Origin: Rhodococcus sp. HM1
GTDB lineage: Bacteria > Actinomycetota > Actinomycetes > Mycobacteriales > Mycobacteriaceae
Direction: 5' to 3'
Length of the DNA: 64,000 nt
Assembly: GCF_023218075.1 (NCBI RefSeq)
Contig: NZ_JALPTB010000015.1
Span: 40,803 to 104,802 of the forward strand
Shown: positions 43,951 through 54,171 of the stretch, one piece after another
Numbering within the stretch: the stretch's first letter is position 1
Layout of the letters: each line of letters begins with the position of its first letter
Notes under the pieces: generated by a model
The model's input: only the letters and a program-made list of their open reading frames with translations
Database searches by the model: none
Told to the model about the DNA's origin: nothing
Position numbers and translations under genes: made by a program

Positions 43951-46900
43951 GTGGCGGACGAGAACGCCAACCAGGACACGTTCGGAACCGAGGATCAGGG
44001 AGGGCACAATGGCACCGCAGAGCGAGGAATTCACCACGCAGGTCGAGGGAATCGACCTGACGATCGCGGCCGAGACCAGGCGAATCTTGGTCGAGTGGCT
44101 GGGAATCGACCCGGCGACCGAGCAGGAGCAGATCGACCGGGAAGCGCTGCGCCTGCAACAGATGACCGAGGACGCGGCCGAGCAGTTCGAGCAGGCGACC
44201 CCGACGGCCCCGGACGCGACGTACCAGGACGCGGTACGCGCCAAGGAAACAGCGTGGCGGGCAGCTCGGGAGATGGTGCTGGAAGGCGAGCTGTATCCGC
44301 AGGTGACACCCGAGATCCGAGAGGACTGGGAGCGATTCGAGGAGTGGGCCGACCAGGAAATCGAGAAGGACTGGGGAGCCGCCCGGACAGCGCAGGACCC
44401 GGATCGGTGGCGGACCCGGAACGTGAAGCCGAACCCGGCCGCGGGACGAGTAGTGGAACGGGTGTGGCTGGCGAAGCCGGGATGGTTCCTGTCGCTGGCG
44501 GAGGCACTGATCGCGCAGCGGATCGAGGACAACCAGCCGGTGCCGATGACCTCCCGCGATCCGCTCGCGGACGAGCTGGCGGCACTGATCGAGGACGAGA
44601 TGCGGCGCAACCCGCCGCAGGACCCCGATCTGCCGTTCTGATCCAAGCGCAGTGGGCGCAAGTTCGCGATGAACTGTTCGGCCTGCGTAAACAGGGCGAG
44701 AAGCTCGGTGATCGCCTGGCCAAGTCCGCAAAATCCCTGGCCACGGCCCAGGAACGCGGTCTCGATCGCGGTATCGACCTCAACGGTCAGCGCGTCACCA
44801 CGTTCACCGAACAACTCGAACGGCTCCGTGGGCAGTGGCGGGAGCTACGGGCGCAGGAGAACCGGCTGCGCCACGAGCTGCACGCCCTGGGCATCGACCC
44901 GGAGGCTGTTCCCAAGCAGACGGTGCGCGAGGTCGCGGCCGCGCAGCCGGTCTGGCGTGAGCATCCCGCGACCGAGCGGCAGCTGCGGACCATCGAGCGT
45001 CTGGCAGCGGAGACGAACGTGCCGTTCGTGCTCGACGAGGGCATCACCAAAGGTCAGGCCCATGATCTGATCGCCTCGCTGCTGGCCGGCAACCTGCCGC
45101 TGGCGCAATTCACCGACCGTCCCGCAGGGCCGATGTTCCTCCCGGCCGCGGCACCGGCCGAGCCGACACCGCAGGACCCGGCCGCTGCCGAGGTGTCCCG
45201 GAGCGAGGAACCGCAGGTCGAGCAGGCTCGGCAGCCGCGGCCGCGGATCGATCCGCTGGCCGAGGTCGAGCGCCGGTTGCTCGAGACCCTGGCCGAGCCG
45301 GACGCCGACGCCGATGCCGCCGCGAACCCGCAGGTCAACACCGCCGCGCAGTTCCTGTCGTGGGCGGATGGGCATTTCAAGGTCAAGGCCCAGGTCGCCC
45401 TGGCCGATCTGATGGCCGATCGGGATTCACTCACCGACGAGATGTTCCTGGTGTGCCGGTCGATCCTGGCGGATCCGAAACGCTGGGGCGAACTCGGGCA
45501 CCGCGCCGCCGAGGCGTACTGGCAGGCCCGCACCGGTGAGCCGGTGCAGCATCCGGTCACCGCCGAAACCGTCGACACGATCGTCGATGCCCGCGCCAGC
45601 GAGGACCGCGCGATCGAGGAGGACTTCCTCGACACCACCCAGCACGTTTTGGACGCGCAGGAGCCGGCCGAGCTGGAGACCGCCGAGCAGCGCAGCGAGC
45701 ACGTCGAGGCGGTGCAGGACGGCATCGACCAGGCCGCCACGGTCGAGGTCGAGCAGTGGTGGGCGCGGGGTCGCGCCGCCTACGACCCGGCCGACCCGCT
45801 GACCATTCCGCAGCCGGACGTCGATCCCGAGGTCGCTGCTGCGCTCGAGGCGGTGCGCGGTCGCAAGGCTCGCGACGAGATCCGCAGCCAGTGGTTCGCC
45901 GGGGTCGAGCAGGGACGCCGCGAGGCCACCGCTGAGGAACGTCAGGCTCTGGTCGCCGAGGTCGCCGTGGATCCCAGACTCATCGCCACGGTCGAGGGCC
46001 GGCGCCCGGACTACTTGCCGGCCGTGGCCCGTTCCGCGGCCCAGAGCCTGATCGCCGAAGCCGCCCGCGAGGCATCCCCACTGCGGCAGGCCGCAGCGAA
46101 GGTGCTGCTCGAGCACCACCCGCTGCCAGCCGAGCTGTACGAGCGGGCCTACGCCGAATGGGAGCGCATCCACGGCCCCGAACTGACCTGGGACCAGGAC
46201 ACCGCCGCGGAGTGGACGGCGTGGATGACCAGGCACGCCCAGCGTGACCCACTGCTCGGATCGTGGGCCGGACTGCCGATGCACACGCACACCCCGATCA
46301 TCGAAATCGGCATCGAGACCGCGTTCGAGGTCATGACCGAGGAACGCCCTGATCTCATCGCCGCCACCGCGGGCATTCCCGCCGAGCGTCTCGCTGCGGA
46401 GATGCGCGGGAACATCATCCCGAACCTGCCCCCACCCGAGCCGTCGGATCTTGCCGCTCTGTTCGGTGACGGGGCCGCATACTGCGCCCTGCGGTTGAAC
46501 GACCGCCCGAACAGCAAAGTCAGCTTCTTCCCGATCCGGGGCTGGGATTACACCCTCGACGGGGGCGGCACCTCCGTCACCTGCGGCCGCAATGCACGGG
46601 CGGCGATCGGGGCGCTGCTCGACGCACGCAACATCGAGATCCCGGAGTGGATCGAACGTGCCTACCGGCCCTACGCCCAGGCCCGCGCCACCGTGCTGAC
46701 CAGGGCGATCGACTACGCCCGGAACAACGAGTTCTACCACGCTGCCGCCCGTGCGGACCTGCTGTGGAAGTACAACGAAACAGGCACCTTCGTTGCCTCC
46801 CACTCGCTCATCAAGGACGTGCGTAGCGGCATCATCGACCAGCTGCGCAGCGATTTCCCGGCCGAGACCGCACTGCTCGACAGCTACGGCATCGATCTGG

Positions 46901-49900
46901 ACTGGACCCTCGACAACGACGTGGACCCGAAGGTCCTGCGTGACATTCGGGCAGCCGGGAACGACCTCTACAGCCTCACCCCCGCCGACCTGACCTTCGC
47001 CGGGGCCGGAGATGTGGTCCTCGGTGACCCCGACGGCCGACACGTCACAGTCCGCTCCGGGTGGGCACCGAACAGCAGCGAGCACATCACCTACGTCGAT
47101 GGCCAGCCCCGGCCCGAGCTGACGATGCGGGACGCGATCGCCGACGCCCGCGCCGTGCTCGCCGACGCCCGCGCCGTGCTCGCCGCCGAACGCGACGGCG
47201 AGCAGCTCGACCCGGACCACACCGCCGAGACCGAAGCCCAGCACGACACCGACACCGACACCGAGGCAGAACCGCAGGTTAGTGAGGAGGCCGAACCGCC
47301 CTCCCCTCGAGTCGTAGCGCCTGCGATCGACGACGCAGGCGCGGTGATCTTCGAAGAGGTCGAATCGGCTCCCACCGAGCCATCGGACCCGGCCCCTGCC
47401 GCCCCTGCCGCCGATGCGCCCGCGACCGCGTGGGTGCTCACCGATCCCCTGATGGTCGGCCCCATCGGGCCGGTCGCCGCGCCGACCCCGGCCCCTGAAC
47501 CTGCCACGACCACCGACGCGACTCCGGCACCGGACGCGGAGACGACCACCGAGCCGGACACTGCCGCCCCGACCGACGAGGCGGCGCAGAGCGCCCCGGC
47601 CCCGGACACCAACGAGCTGGTCGTTCCCGAAACCGATTACGGCGAACCGCTGTCGAGTCCCCTGTGGCGGGACACGAGCCAGCTGGTGCGGGTCCGCAAG
47701 GAATCCGGCGCACACGTGTGGGTCTCCCGCGCCACCGCCGCCGAGTACGCCGCCGCTGCCGGCGTCGAACCACAGACCGCCGTTGACCAGCCACGACCCG
47801 GGGCCACACCTGCGGCCGCGGCCGAGACCCAGGCGGAGACCCAGGCCGAGCAGTCCACCACTGTCACCGAGACCGGCGAACCGGCCACAGATGCCGCTGC
47901 CGATGCCGCGGCCGCAGCACAGCCCGCCGTTGACCAGCTACGACCCGGGGCCACCGCCGCGGCGGCGGCGGCGGTGCGTGCAGTGCCGCCGACCGTCGAT
48001 GCGCAGGACTTCACCCTCGGCACCGAGGTGCTGGTCCCGACCGGGGCGAAGGCCCGGGCGCGGGCGAACATCGCCGCCCTGCGTCTGGTGCGCCGGCTCG
48101 AGGAGCAGCAGCGACCGGCCACCGCCGACGAGCAGGCGGTGCTGGCGCAGTGGTCCGGCTGGGGAGCGGTCCCGGAGGTCTTCGACAACCGCCCGAAGAT
48201 GCTCGCGCAGTGGGGCGACGAGCACGCCGAACTGCTCGATCTGCTCGGGGAGAAGGGTTTCGCGCAGGCCCGTGCGACCACCCTGAATGCGCACTACACC
48301 GATCCGGCGATCGTCGCGGAACTGTGGCGGGCGGCGGCGCGGGCCGGACTGCCAGACGGTGCGCTTTTGCTCGAACCTGGTTGCGGGGCCGGTCATTTCG
48401 TCGGCACCGCCCCGGAGAAGGTGCGTATGGTCGGCGTCGAGATCGAGCCGATCAGCGCGAAGATCGCGCACTACCTGTATCCCTCGCAGCAGATCCGCAA
48501 TCACGGCTTCGAACGCAACTTCGCCCCTGAGAACACGTTCACCGGGGCGATCGGCAACGTCCCTTTCGGCAAGTTCGCGCCCGTCGATCCGATCCACAAC
48601 CCGGGCGGGTTGTCGATCCACAACCACTTCATCGCCAAATCCCTCGCCCTGACCGCGCCCGGTGGCTACGTCGCCGTGGTGACGAGCATGTTCACCTCGG
48701 ACGCCAAACGCGCCGAACAGCGCGCCGCGATCATCGCGAAGGGTGATCTGATCGGTGCGGTGCGTCTGCCCACCGGCGCGTTCGACCGGCAGGCCGGCAC
48801 CGACGTGGTCACCGACGTGCTCATCTTCCGCCGCCGCGAGGACGGAGCCACCCCCACCGAGGACACCCTCGACTGGGCCACACCCGCCGTGCAGGTCGCC
48901 GCGGTCGACGCCAAGACCGGTGAGCAGGCGCGGACCTGGATCAACCCGTACTTCGCGAAGTACCCGGATCGGGTGCTGGGCACCCTCACCGTGGGGGGCG
49001 GCATGTATGCCGGGGGCTCGCTGCGGGTCACCGCGCACACCGGCGCCGCCCTGGCCGAGCAGCTGCGTACCCAGCTCGATCCGCTCATCGACCGGGCCGT
49101 CGCCCGCGGTCTCGGGTTCACCGCCCCGGCCCCCGATCCGGCGGGGGTCGAAGCGTTCACCACGCCGGGGCTGCGCACCGGAACAGGTCTCGACTCCAAC
49201 GAGGTGCTGCCCGGTGCGATGCGATTCCACGAGACCGAGAACCGTTTCGAGCAGTTCACCCTGGGCCGGGGCTGGGCCGAGGCCGGCTGCCGCGGCAAGG
49301 ACCTCGCCGAGCAGTGGAAGGTGCTCATCGCTCTCGGTGAGACGGTGATGGAGCTGGCCGAGGCCAGCCGCTCCCGCAGCCACACCGTCGCCGACCGCGA
49401 CGTGATCCGCGCCCGGCTGAACTCGCTCTACGACCGTTACGTGCGCAGGTGGGGACCGCTGAACCGGTTCAAGCTCACCGACCCGACCCCGCTGTCGGAC
49501 GAGAAGATCGCCGCTCGCCTGGACAAGGCGATCACCGAGTGGCGGATCAAGACCGGCCGCGACGAGGCTATTGCCGACGGTCTCGACCCGACGCAGGCCG
49601 GCCCCTACACCGGGTCGATTCCCGACGAGGTGCTCGAGGAGCTGCGCGAGAAGGCGGCCGAGCAGCCGCAGCCGCGGCGGTATTCCGCGCATCTGCAGGG
49701 CGCGATCGCTCGTGATCCACGCCTGGGCATGGTGCTGGCGATCGAGAACTTCCAGTCGCGCTTCGACGGCAGCGAGGCGGTGGCGACCAAGACGGCGATC
49801 TTCACCGAGGACACCACCCCGTTCAAGGACAAGGCCACCGCCGCCGCCGACCTCGACGAGGCGTTGGCGATCTGCTTCGACGAACTCGGACACATCGCCC

Positions 49901-52900
49901 CGCACCGGGTCGCCGAGTTGCTGAACCTGTCCGTCGAGGACGCCCTCGACCAGGCCCAGGGTCGGATCTATCCGTCCCTGCACGCCGACGACCAGTGGGA
50001 ACTCGCCACCGTCGCGTTGTCCGGGCAGGTCCGCGACAAACTCACCCTCGCCCAGGTCAAAGCTGCCACCGATCCCCGCTACGCCCCGCTGGTGCAGGCC
50101 CTGGAATCGGTGGTGCCGGCGGATGTGGACCCCGCCGACATCGGGGTGCGCATCGGCGCGACCTGGGTGCCGATCGAGGACTACCGGGCGTTCCTGATCC
50201 AGGAGTTCGGGCTGCGCCCGGACCGGCTCACCGTCGAGCACGACGCGATCAGCGGCAGCTGGGAGATCTCCACCGACCAGAAAAGCCGCCACGAGTTCTC
50301 CAGCGGCTATCCCGACAAGTACGGCACCGGCCGGCTGCCCGGGGTGAAGATGTTCGAGCTGCTCGCCAACAACAAACCCATCCAGGTCAACAAGACCGCC
50401 GACGAGCTCGAGCGCTCCCCCAAGCCGCGGTTCCATGTCAAGCTCACCGAACAGGCCCACGCCTCCGCTGGTGCGCTGCAAGAGCGGTTCGAGAAGTGGT
50501 TGTGGGAGGACGGCGACCGCTATCTGCGCCTGGCCGCCACCTTCAACGAGCGCTACAACTCCTACGTCAAGCCGGTCCACGACGGACGCAGCAAGACCTT
50601 CCCCGGCCTGAACCCGAAATACACGCCCTACGACTACCAGGCCGCAGCGGTGCAGCGGTTCCTGCACGACGAGACGATCCTGCTCGACCACGTGGTCGGA
50701 GCCGGCAAGACCCTGACGATCACCGCCTCGTGCATGGAAGCCACACGCCTCGGACAGATCCGGCAGCCCTGGATCGTGGTGCCCAACCACCTGCTGGCGC
50801 AGTGGGCGGTCGAGGCCCGCGACGCCTACCCGAACGCCAACATCCTCGTCGCCGCCGAACTGGACGGGCGCGATGACCGGCAACGCTTCGTCGGGCAGAG
50901 CGCCGTCGGGGACTGGGATCTGGTGATCGTGCCGCAGTCGGTGTTCGGCAAGATCGCCATGCGCCGCGAAGCGCAGATCGAGTACCTCGAAAGCGAACTC
51001 GCCGAACTACGGCAGGCTCTCGACGCCGCCAACAGCCAGGGCGCGGAGTTCACGGTCAAGCAGATCGAGAACGCGATCAAGGCCGCCGAAGGGCGCATCG
51101 AGAAGATCATCGACGCCAAGGCCACCGACGACGGGCTGACCTTCGAGCAGTCGGGCTGCGATTTCTTGTTCGTCGACGAGGCGCACGACTACAAGAACCT
51201 CACCCGCCCGTCCAACAGCGCCGACCTGTCGGTGCCGACCGGCTCCCAGCGCGCCACCGACCTGGAGATGAAAGCCAAGTATCTGCGGGAGCAGGCCCGC
51301 GTGCGCAACGCCGAGCAGGGGATGCCGCACGCCCCGGCCAAGGCGATCGCGTTCGCCACCGGCACCCCGATCACCAACTCGCTGTCGGAGATCTGGGTGA
51401 TGACCAAGTACCTGCGCCCGGACCTGCTGCACGAGGCCGGTCTCGGGCGCATCGACAACTGGGCGGGCACCTTCGCCAAGTCGGTGTCGGTGGCGGAGAT
51501 GAACGCCACCGCCACCCGCATCCAGATGAAGACTCGCATGGCCGAATACGCCAACGTGCCGCAGCTGGTGGCGATGTTCGACCAGTTCCGGGACGTGGTG
51601 ACCGCCGATCAGATCCCGGTGCGCCTGCCCACCCTCGACGGCGGCACCCCGCAGATCGTCGAGTTCGACATGGGCCCCGACGCCGTCGACGCGATGGCCG
51701 ACCTGGATGTGCGCATGGGCATGATCCAGGGCGATCGGATGGACCTGGACAACAGCCTCAAGATCGCCACCGACGGGCGCAACCTCACCATGCACCCCTC
51801 GCTGGCGAACCTCGCCCCACCGGAGCCGGAGCACAGCCGCATCGAACACGCCGCCGAGCTGATCTGGCAGGTCCACACCGACCACGCCGACCTGCGCATC
51901 CCGGCCGACAAGTACGGCCCCGAGATGACCGGGGTGTTCCAGCTGGTGTTCTGCGACCGCGGCACCCCCAAGGCCGGCGCCGGCCCCCGGGCCCGCAATC
52001 TCTACACCGAGCTGCGCGACGCCCTGGTCGCTCGGGGCATGAAGCGCGAAGAGATCGCGTTCATGCACGACTACGAGGGCCCCAAGGCCAAAGCGAGGCT
52101 GGTCGAAGCGTGTGCGGACGGGCGGATCCGGGTGCTGCTCACCTCCACCAAGAAGGGCGGCACCGGCCTGAACGTCCAGCGGGCGCTCAAGCAGATGATC
52201 AACCTCGACCCGGCGTGGACCGCCGCCGACATGGAACAACGCCTCGGCCGCATCATCCGCCAGGGCAACGTCCACCAGAGCGTCCGCGTGGTCAACATGG
52301 TCGCCCGCCGCTCCTTTGATGCGATGATGTACCAGTACGTGGCCCGCAAATCGAACTTCGTCGCCATGATCCGCAAGGCCGACGTGCCCCCCACGATGGA
52401 AGACCTCGGCGGCGACCTGACGGTCTCGTGGGCGCAGAGCAAGGCCGCCGCCACCGGCGATCCGGTCTTCGTCGCGCAGGTCGAGGCCGACCAGCAGGTC
52501 GCCGACCTCGAAGCCCGCCGCGACGCCGTCCTCAACGCCAACGCCGCCCGCAGCGCCGCGATCCGGGCCTTGAGCAAGTCCATCACCACCGACGAGAACC
52601 GGCTGCCCGAAGTCCGGGCGATGGTCGACAAGCTCGCCGCGTGGAACACCATCGACGACCGCGCCACGAAGATCTGGCACTTCCCCCACGCCGCGATCCC
52701 CGACTCGGAAACCGCCGATCTGGCCGACGCGCTGCGAAGCTCGTTGATCCGGCTCGAGGACGAGGTGACCCGCAGCAACGACGAGGTGGTCTTCGGGGCC
52801 ATAGGCGGCGTGCCCCTCGAACTCGGCTACACCCAGGTCCTGGGCCAGTTCTACGTCTGTGTCGGCGAGGAGATCGCCTGGTACGAACGCGACCGGTTCC

Positions 52901-53901
52901 TCAACGCGGTCGAGAAAGCCAGTGGGGCGCAGGGGATGCTGACCACCCTCCGCAATCTCGCCGAGAAGGCCACCCGGCAGGTGCCGGTCATCGAAGCGCG
53001 GATCGAACACAACCGGGGCCGGCTCGCCGACGCCGAGGCCGAACCGGAACTCGAGTTCACCGAGACGGACGAACTCGACGCCGCGAAACTGCGGGCCGAA
53101 GAGCTGCGGCTGGAAGTCAACGCCCGCGAGAACTCCCCCGACGCACTGCGCCGATCCCGCGACGAACGCGAGCGCCGGGCCGCGGACGGGCAGTACCCGC
53201 AGTGGACCCTCGACCTGAACCCCACCGATGCGTGGGCCGAACACCGCGGCATGAGCAAGTCCGACCTCATCGCCTCGGTCCCGGCCCGCATGGCCGCCGC
53301 CCGGCAGGAATGGCTCGACGGCGCCGAGCAGCGCGACGCGAACCGCAAGGCCGACCCGTGGGTGGCTCTCGACGAGACCGAAGCGAGCTGGCAGTACGGC
53401 TTCGACGCCGGCACCGGCCGGCCCGGTGCCCGAGTGTACTGGGACGACCGGCAATGGCACCTCGAAGCCTGGGACGGCGACGGCGCGATCGACCGTGAAG
53501 CCGTCAACACCCGAGGCGAGGCATTCAGCATCGGCACCCGCGTGGTCGAACAGTTCGCCGCCGACCGGCAGATCCCCCGCGAGGCGATCCACCAGGCCAG
53601 CCTCGACCGCCGCGAACGCCTCGACAACGCCGCGTCCCCCACGACGGTGGAACCGACCGCCGCGGTGGTCGAACCCGCCGACGCGATCGTGGAGCCGACC
53701 GAGACGATCAGCGCCGCCACCGGCACCTTCGAGCTCGATGACACGCTCGCACACGGATTGCGTGCCGCAGGCGACGTTCGCCCACTGCACAAGTTCAATC
53801 CCCACGGCACGCGGCCGCAACAGCAGCAGCACATCGACCCGATGCAGCAGTACGAAGCCGAATACGGAGGCGGGTACGAGGAAGACGGCCGCGCCGTCTG
53901 A
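43951..53901 (+). CDS. Giant DarB-like protein: DNA methylase plus SF2 helicase
   Basis: One open frame of 3316 codons with a GTG start behind GAGGAGG. Residues 1-230 are Gly/Arg/Asp-rich because they overlap another gene in a different frame, so the true start is unsettled; no ATG, GTG or TTG occurs between 44641 and about 44915. From about 231 come coiled-coil and acidic Ala/Pro-rich parts, then LVPTGAKARARANIAALRLV with WSGWGAVPEVFD, typical of phage P1 DarB-type proteins. An N6-methylase fold follows: LEPGCGAG (1474-1481) and GNVPF (1535-1539). The SF2 helicase has VVGAGKT (2248-2254), VDEAH (2408-2412), ATGTPIT and QRLGRIIRQGN (2763-2773). DarB protects incoming DNA against restriction; similar proteins sit on conjugative elements. 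A role in plasmid transfer or defence is inferred. Confidence 0.82.
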   Translation: MADENANQDTFGTEDQGGHNGTAERGIHHAGRGNRPDDRGRDQANLGRVAGNRPGDRAGADRPGSAAPATDDRGRGRAVRAGDPDGPGRDVPGRGTRQGNSVAGSSGDGAGRRAVSAGDTRDPRGLGAIRGVGRPGNREGLGSRPDSAGPGSVADPEREAEPGRGTSSGTGVAGEAGMVPVAGGGTDRAADRGQPAGADDLPRSARGRAGGTDRGRDAAQPAAGPRSAVLIQAQWAQVRDELFGLRKQGEKLGDRLAKSAKSLATAQERGLDRGIDLNGQRVTTFTEQLERLRGQWRELRAQENRLRHELHALGIDPEAVPKQTVREVAAAQPVWREHPATERQLRTIERLAAETNVPFVLDEGITKGQAHDLIASLLAGNLPLAQFTDRPAGPMFLPAAAPAEPTPQDPAAAEVSRSEEPQVEQARQPRPRIDPLAEVERRLLETLAEPDADADAAANPQVNTAAQFLSWADGHFKVKAQVALADLMADRDSLTDEMFLVCRSILADPKRWGELGHRAAEAYWQARTGEPVQHPVTAETVDTIVDARASEDRAIEEDFLDTTQHVLDAQEPAELETAEQRSEHVEAVQDGIDQAATVEVEQWWARGRAAYDPADPLTIPQPDVDPEVAAALEAVRGRKARDEIRSQWFAGVEQGRREATAEERQALVAEVAVDPRLIATVEGRRPDYLPAVARSAAQSLIAEAAREASPLRQAAAKVLLEHHPLPAELYERAYAEWERIHGPELTWDQDTAAEWTAWMTRHAQRDPLLGSWAGLPMHTHTPIIEIGIETAFEVMTEERPDLIAATAGIPAERLAAEMRGNIIPNLPPPEPSDLAALFGDGAAYCALRLNDRPNSKVSFFPIRGWDYTLDGGGTSVTCGRNARAAIGALLDARNIEIPEWIERAYRPYAQARATVLTRAIDYARNNEFYHAAARADLLWKYNETGTFVASHSLIKDVRSGIIDQLRSDFPAETALLDSYGIDLDWTLDNDVDPKVLRDIRAAGNDLYSLTPADLTFAGAGDVVLGDPDGRHVTVRSGWAPNSSEHITYVDGQPRPELTMRDAIADARAVLADARAVLAAERDGEQLDPDHTAETEAQHDTDTDTEAEPQVSEEAEPPSPRVVAPAIDDAGAVIFEEVESAPTEPSDPAPAAPAADAPATAWVLTDPLMVGPIGPVAAPTPAPEPATTTDATPAPDAETTTEPDTAAPTDEAAQSAPAPDTNELVVPETDYGEPLSSPLWRDTSQLVRVRKESGAHVWVSRATAAEYAAAAGVEPQTAVDQPRPGATPAAAAETQAETQAEQSTTVTETGEPATDAAADAAAAAQPAVDQLRPGATAAAAAAVRAVPPTVDAQDFTLGTEVLVPTGAKARARANIAALRLVRRLEEQQRPATADEQAVLAQWSGWGAVPEVFDNRPKMLAQWGDEHAELLDLLGEKGFAQARATTLNAHYTDPAIVAELWRAAARAGLPDGALLLEPGCGAGHFVGTAPEKVRMVGVEIEPISAKIAHYLYPSQQIRNHGFERNFAPENTFTGAIGNVPFGKFAPVDPIHNPGGLSIHNHFIAKSLALTAPGGYVAVVTSMFTSDAKRAEQRAAIIAKGDLIGAVRLPTGAFDRQAGTDVVTDVLIFRRREDGATPTEDTLDWATPAVQVAAVDAKTGEQARTWINPYFAKYPDRVLGTLTVGGGMYAGGSLRVTAHTGAALAEQLRTQLDPLIDRAVARGLGFTAPAPDPAGVEAFTTPGLRTGTGLDSNEVLPGAMRFHETENRFEQFTLGRGWAEAGCRGKDLAEQWKVLIALGETVMELAEASRSRSHTVADRDVIRARLNSLYDRYVRRWGPLNRFKLTDPTPLSDEKIAARLDKAITEWRIKTGRDEAIADGLDPTQAGPYTGSIPDEVLEELREKAAEQPQPRRYSAHLQGAIARDPRLGMVLAIENFQSRFDGSEAVATKTAIFTEDTTPFKDKATAAADLDEALAICFDELGHIAPHRVAELLNLSVEDALDQAQGRIYPSLHADDQWELATVALSGQVRDKLTLAQVKAATDPRYAPLVQALESVVPADVDPADIGVRIGATWVPIEDYRAFLIQEFGLRPDRLTVEHDAISGSWEISTDQKSRHEFSSGYPDKYGTGRLPGVKMFELLANNKPIQVNKTADELERSPKPRFHVKLTEQAHASAGALQERFEKWLWEDGDRYLRLAATFNERYNSYVKPVHDGRSKTFPGLNPKYTPYDYQAAAVQRFLHDETILLDHVVGAGKTLTITASCMEATRLGQIRQPWIVVPNHLLAQWAVEARDAYPNANILVAAELDGRDDRQRFVGQSAVGDWDLVIVPQSVFGKIAMRREAQIEYLESELAELRQALDAANSQGAEFTVKQIENAIKAAEGRIEKIIDAKATDDGLTFEQSGCDFLFVDEAHDYKNLTRPSNSADLSVPTGSQRATDLEMKAKYLREQARVRNAEQGMPHAPAKAIAFATGTPITNSLSEIWVMTKYLRPDLLHEAGLGRIDNWAGTFAKSVSVAEMNATATRIQMKTRMAEYANVPQLVAMFDQFRDVVTADQIPVRLPTLDGGTPQIVEFDMGPDAVDAMADLDVRMGMIQGDRMDLDNSLKIATDGRNLTMHPSLANLAPPEPEHSRIEHAAELIWQVHTDHADLRIPADKYGPEMTGVFQLVFCDRGTPKAGAGPRARNLYTELRDALVARGMKREEIAFMHDYEGPKAKARLVEACADGRIRVLLTSTKKGGTGLNVQRALKQMINLDPAWTAADMEQRLGRIIRQGNVHQSVRVVNMVARRSFDAMMYQYVARKSNFVAMIRKADVPPTMEDLGGDLTVSWAQSKAAATGDPVFVAQVEADQQVADLEARRDAVLNANAARSAAIRALSKSITTDENRLPEVRAMVDKLAAWNTIDDRATKIWHFPHAAIPDSETADLADALRSSLIRLEDEVTRSNDEVVFGAIGGVPLELGYTQVLGQFYVCVGEEIAWYERDRFLNAVEKASGAQGMLTTLRNLAEKATRQVPVIEARIEHNRGRLADAEAEPELEFTETDELDAAKLRAEELRLEVNARENSPDALRRSRDERERRAADGQYPQWTLDLNPTDAWAEHRGMSKSDLIASVPARMAAARQEWLDGAEQRDANRKADPWVALDETEASWQYGFDAGTGRPGARVYWDDRQWHLEAWDGDGAIDREAVNTRGEAFSIGTRVVEQFAADRQIPREAIHQASLDRRERLDNAASPTTVEPTAAVVEPADAIVEPTETISAATGTFELDDTLAHGLRAAGDVRPLHKFNPHGTRPQQQQHIDPMQQYEAEYGGGYEEDGRAV
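44009..44641 (+). CDS. 210-residue protein overlapping the start of the giant gene
   Basis: ATG at 44009 with AGGGAGGG upstream; wobble positions are strongly GC-rich in this frame, which marks it as the genuine coding frame here. The product is acidic and helical (TRRILVEWLGIDPATEQEQ, EDWERFEEWADQEIEKDWG), with a Trp-rich centre and no known domain. It ends at 44641, exactly where the overlapping frame of the giant protein begins to look coding. A small partner protein of the methylase-helicase, or its real N-terminus reached by frameshift, are both possible. Confidence 0.7.
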   Translation: MAPQSEEFTTQVEGIDLTIAAETRRILVEWLGIDPATEQEQIDREALRLQQMTEDAAEQFEQATPTAPDATYQDAVRAKETAWRAAREMVLEGELYPQVTPEIREDWERFEEWADQEIEKDWGAARTAQDPDRWRTRNVKPNPAAGRVVERVWLAKPGWFLSLAEALIAQRIEDNQPVPMTSRDPLADELAALIEDEMRRNPPQDPDLPF

Positions 53902-53981
53902 CCGCGTCTCTAACCTCGACACCACCGGTGGGGCAGGACCCGACGGTCTTGCCCCACCACACCACCGACCAGGGGGAACCT

Positions 53982-54170
53982 GTGACACCACGCAAGACCG
54001 AAGCCGAAGCCCGCGCCGCCGTCGCCGCGATGGAACCGATCATGGCCATCGAAGGCCGCGAGATGAGCGACGCCGACAAGGAACTGCTGGTCGAACTGAT
54101 CCAAGGCACCACGACCATCGACGAAGTCACCAAGATCATGGCTCGCGAAGCCGGCTACGAGATCGACTGA
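53982..54170 (+). CDS. VbhA-family antitoxin
   Basis: 62 residues; GTG at 53982 after GGGGGAA. The helix AMEPIMAIEGREMSD occupies the place of the S-x-x-x-E-G inhibitory motif; the Glu-Gly is kept but the Ser is Ile. The rest (ADKELLVELIQGTTTIDEV) is the VbhA helical domain. It ends one base before the Fic toxin start, the classic antitoxin-toxin order. It lies 80 bases after the giant gene, probably in the same transcript. Confidence 0.75.
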   Translation: MTPRKTEAEARAAVAAMEPIMAIEGREMSDADKELLVELIQGTTTIDEVTKIMAREAGYEID

Positions 54171-54171
54171 C

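Noticed and set aside
47938..53991. Two minus-strand frames of about 980 and 990 codons opposite the giant gene
   Set aside because: The plus strand shows methylase and helicase motifs through this whole stretch. The minus-strand translations are low-complexity mirror frames without motifs.
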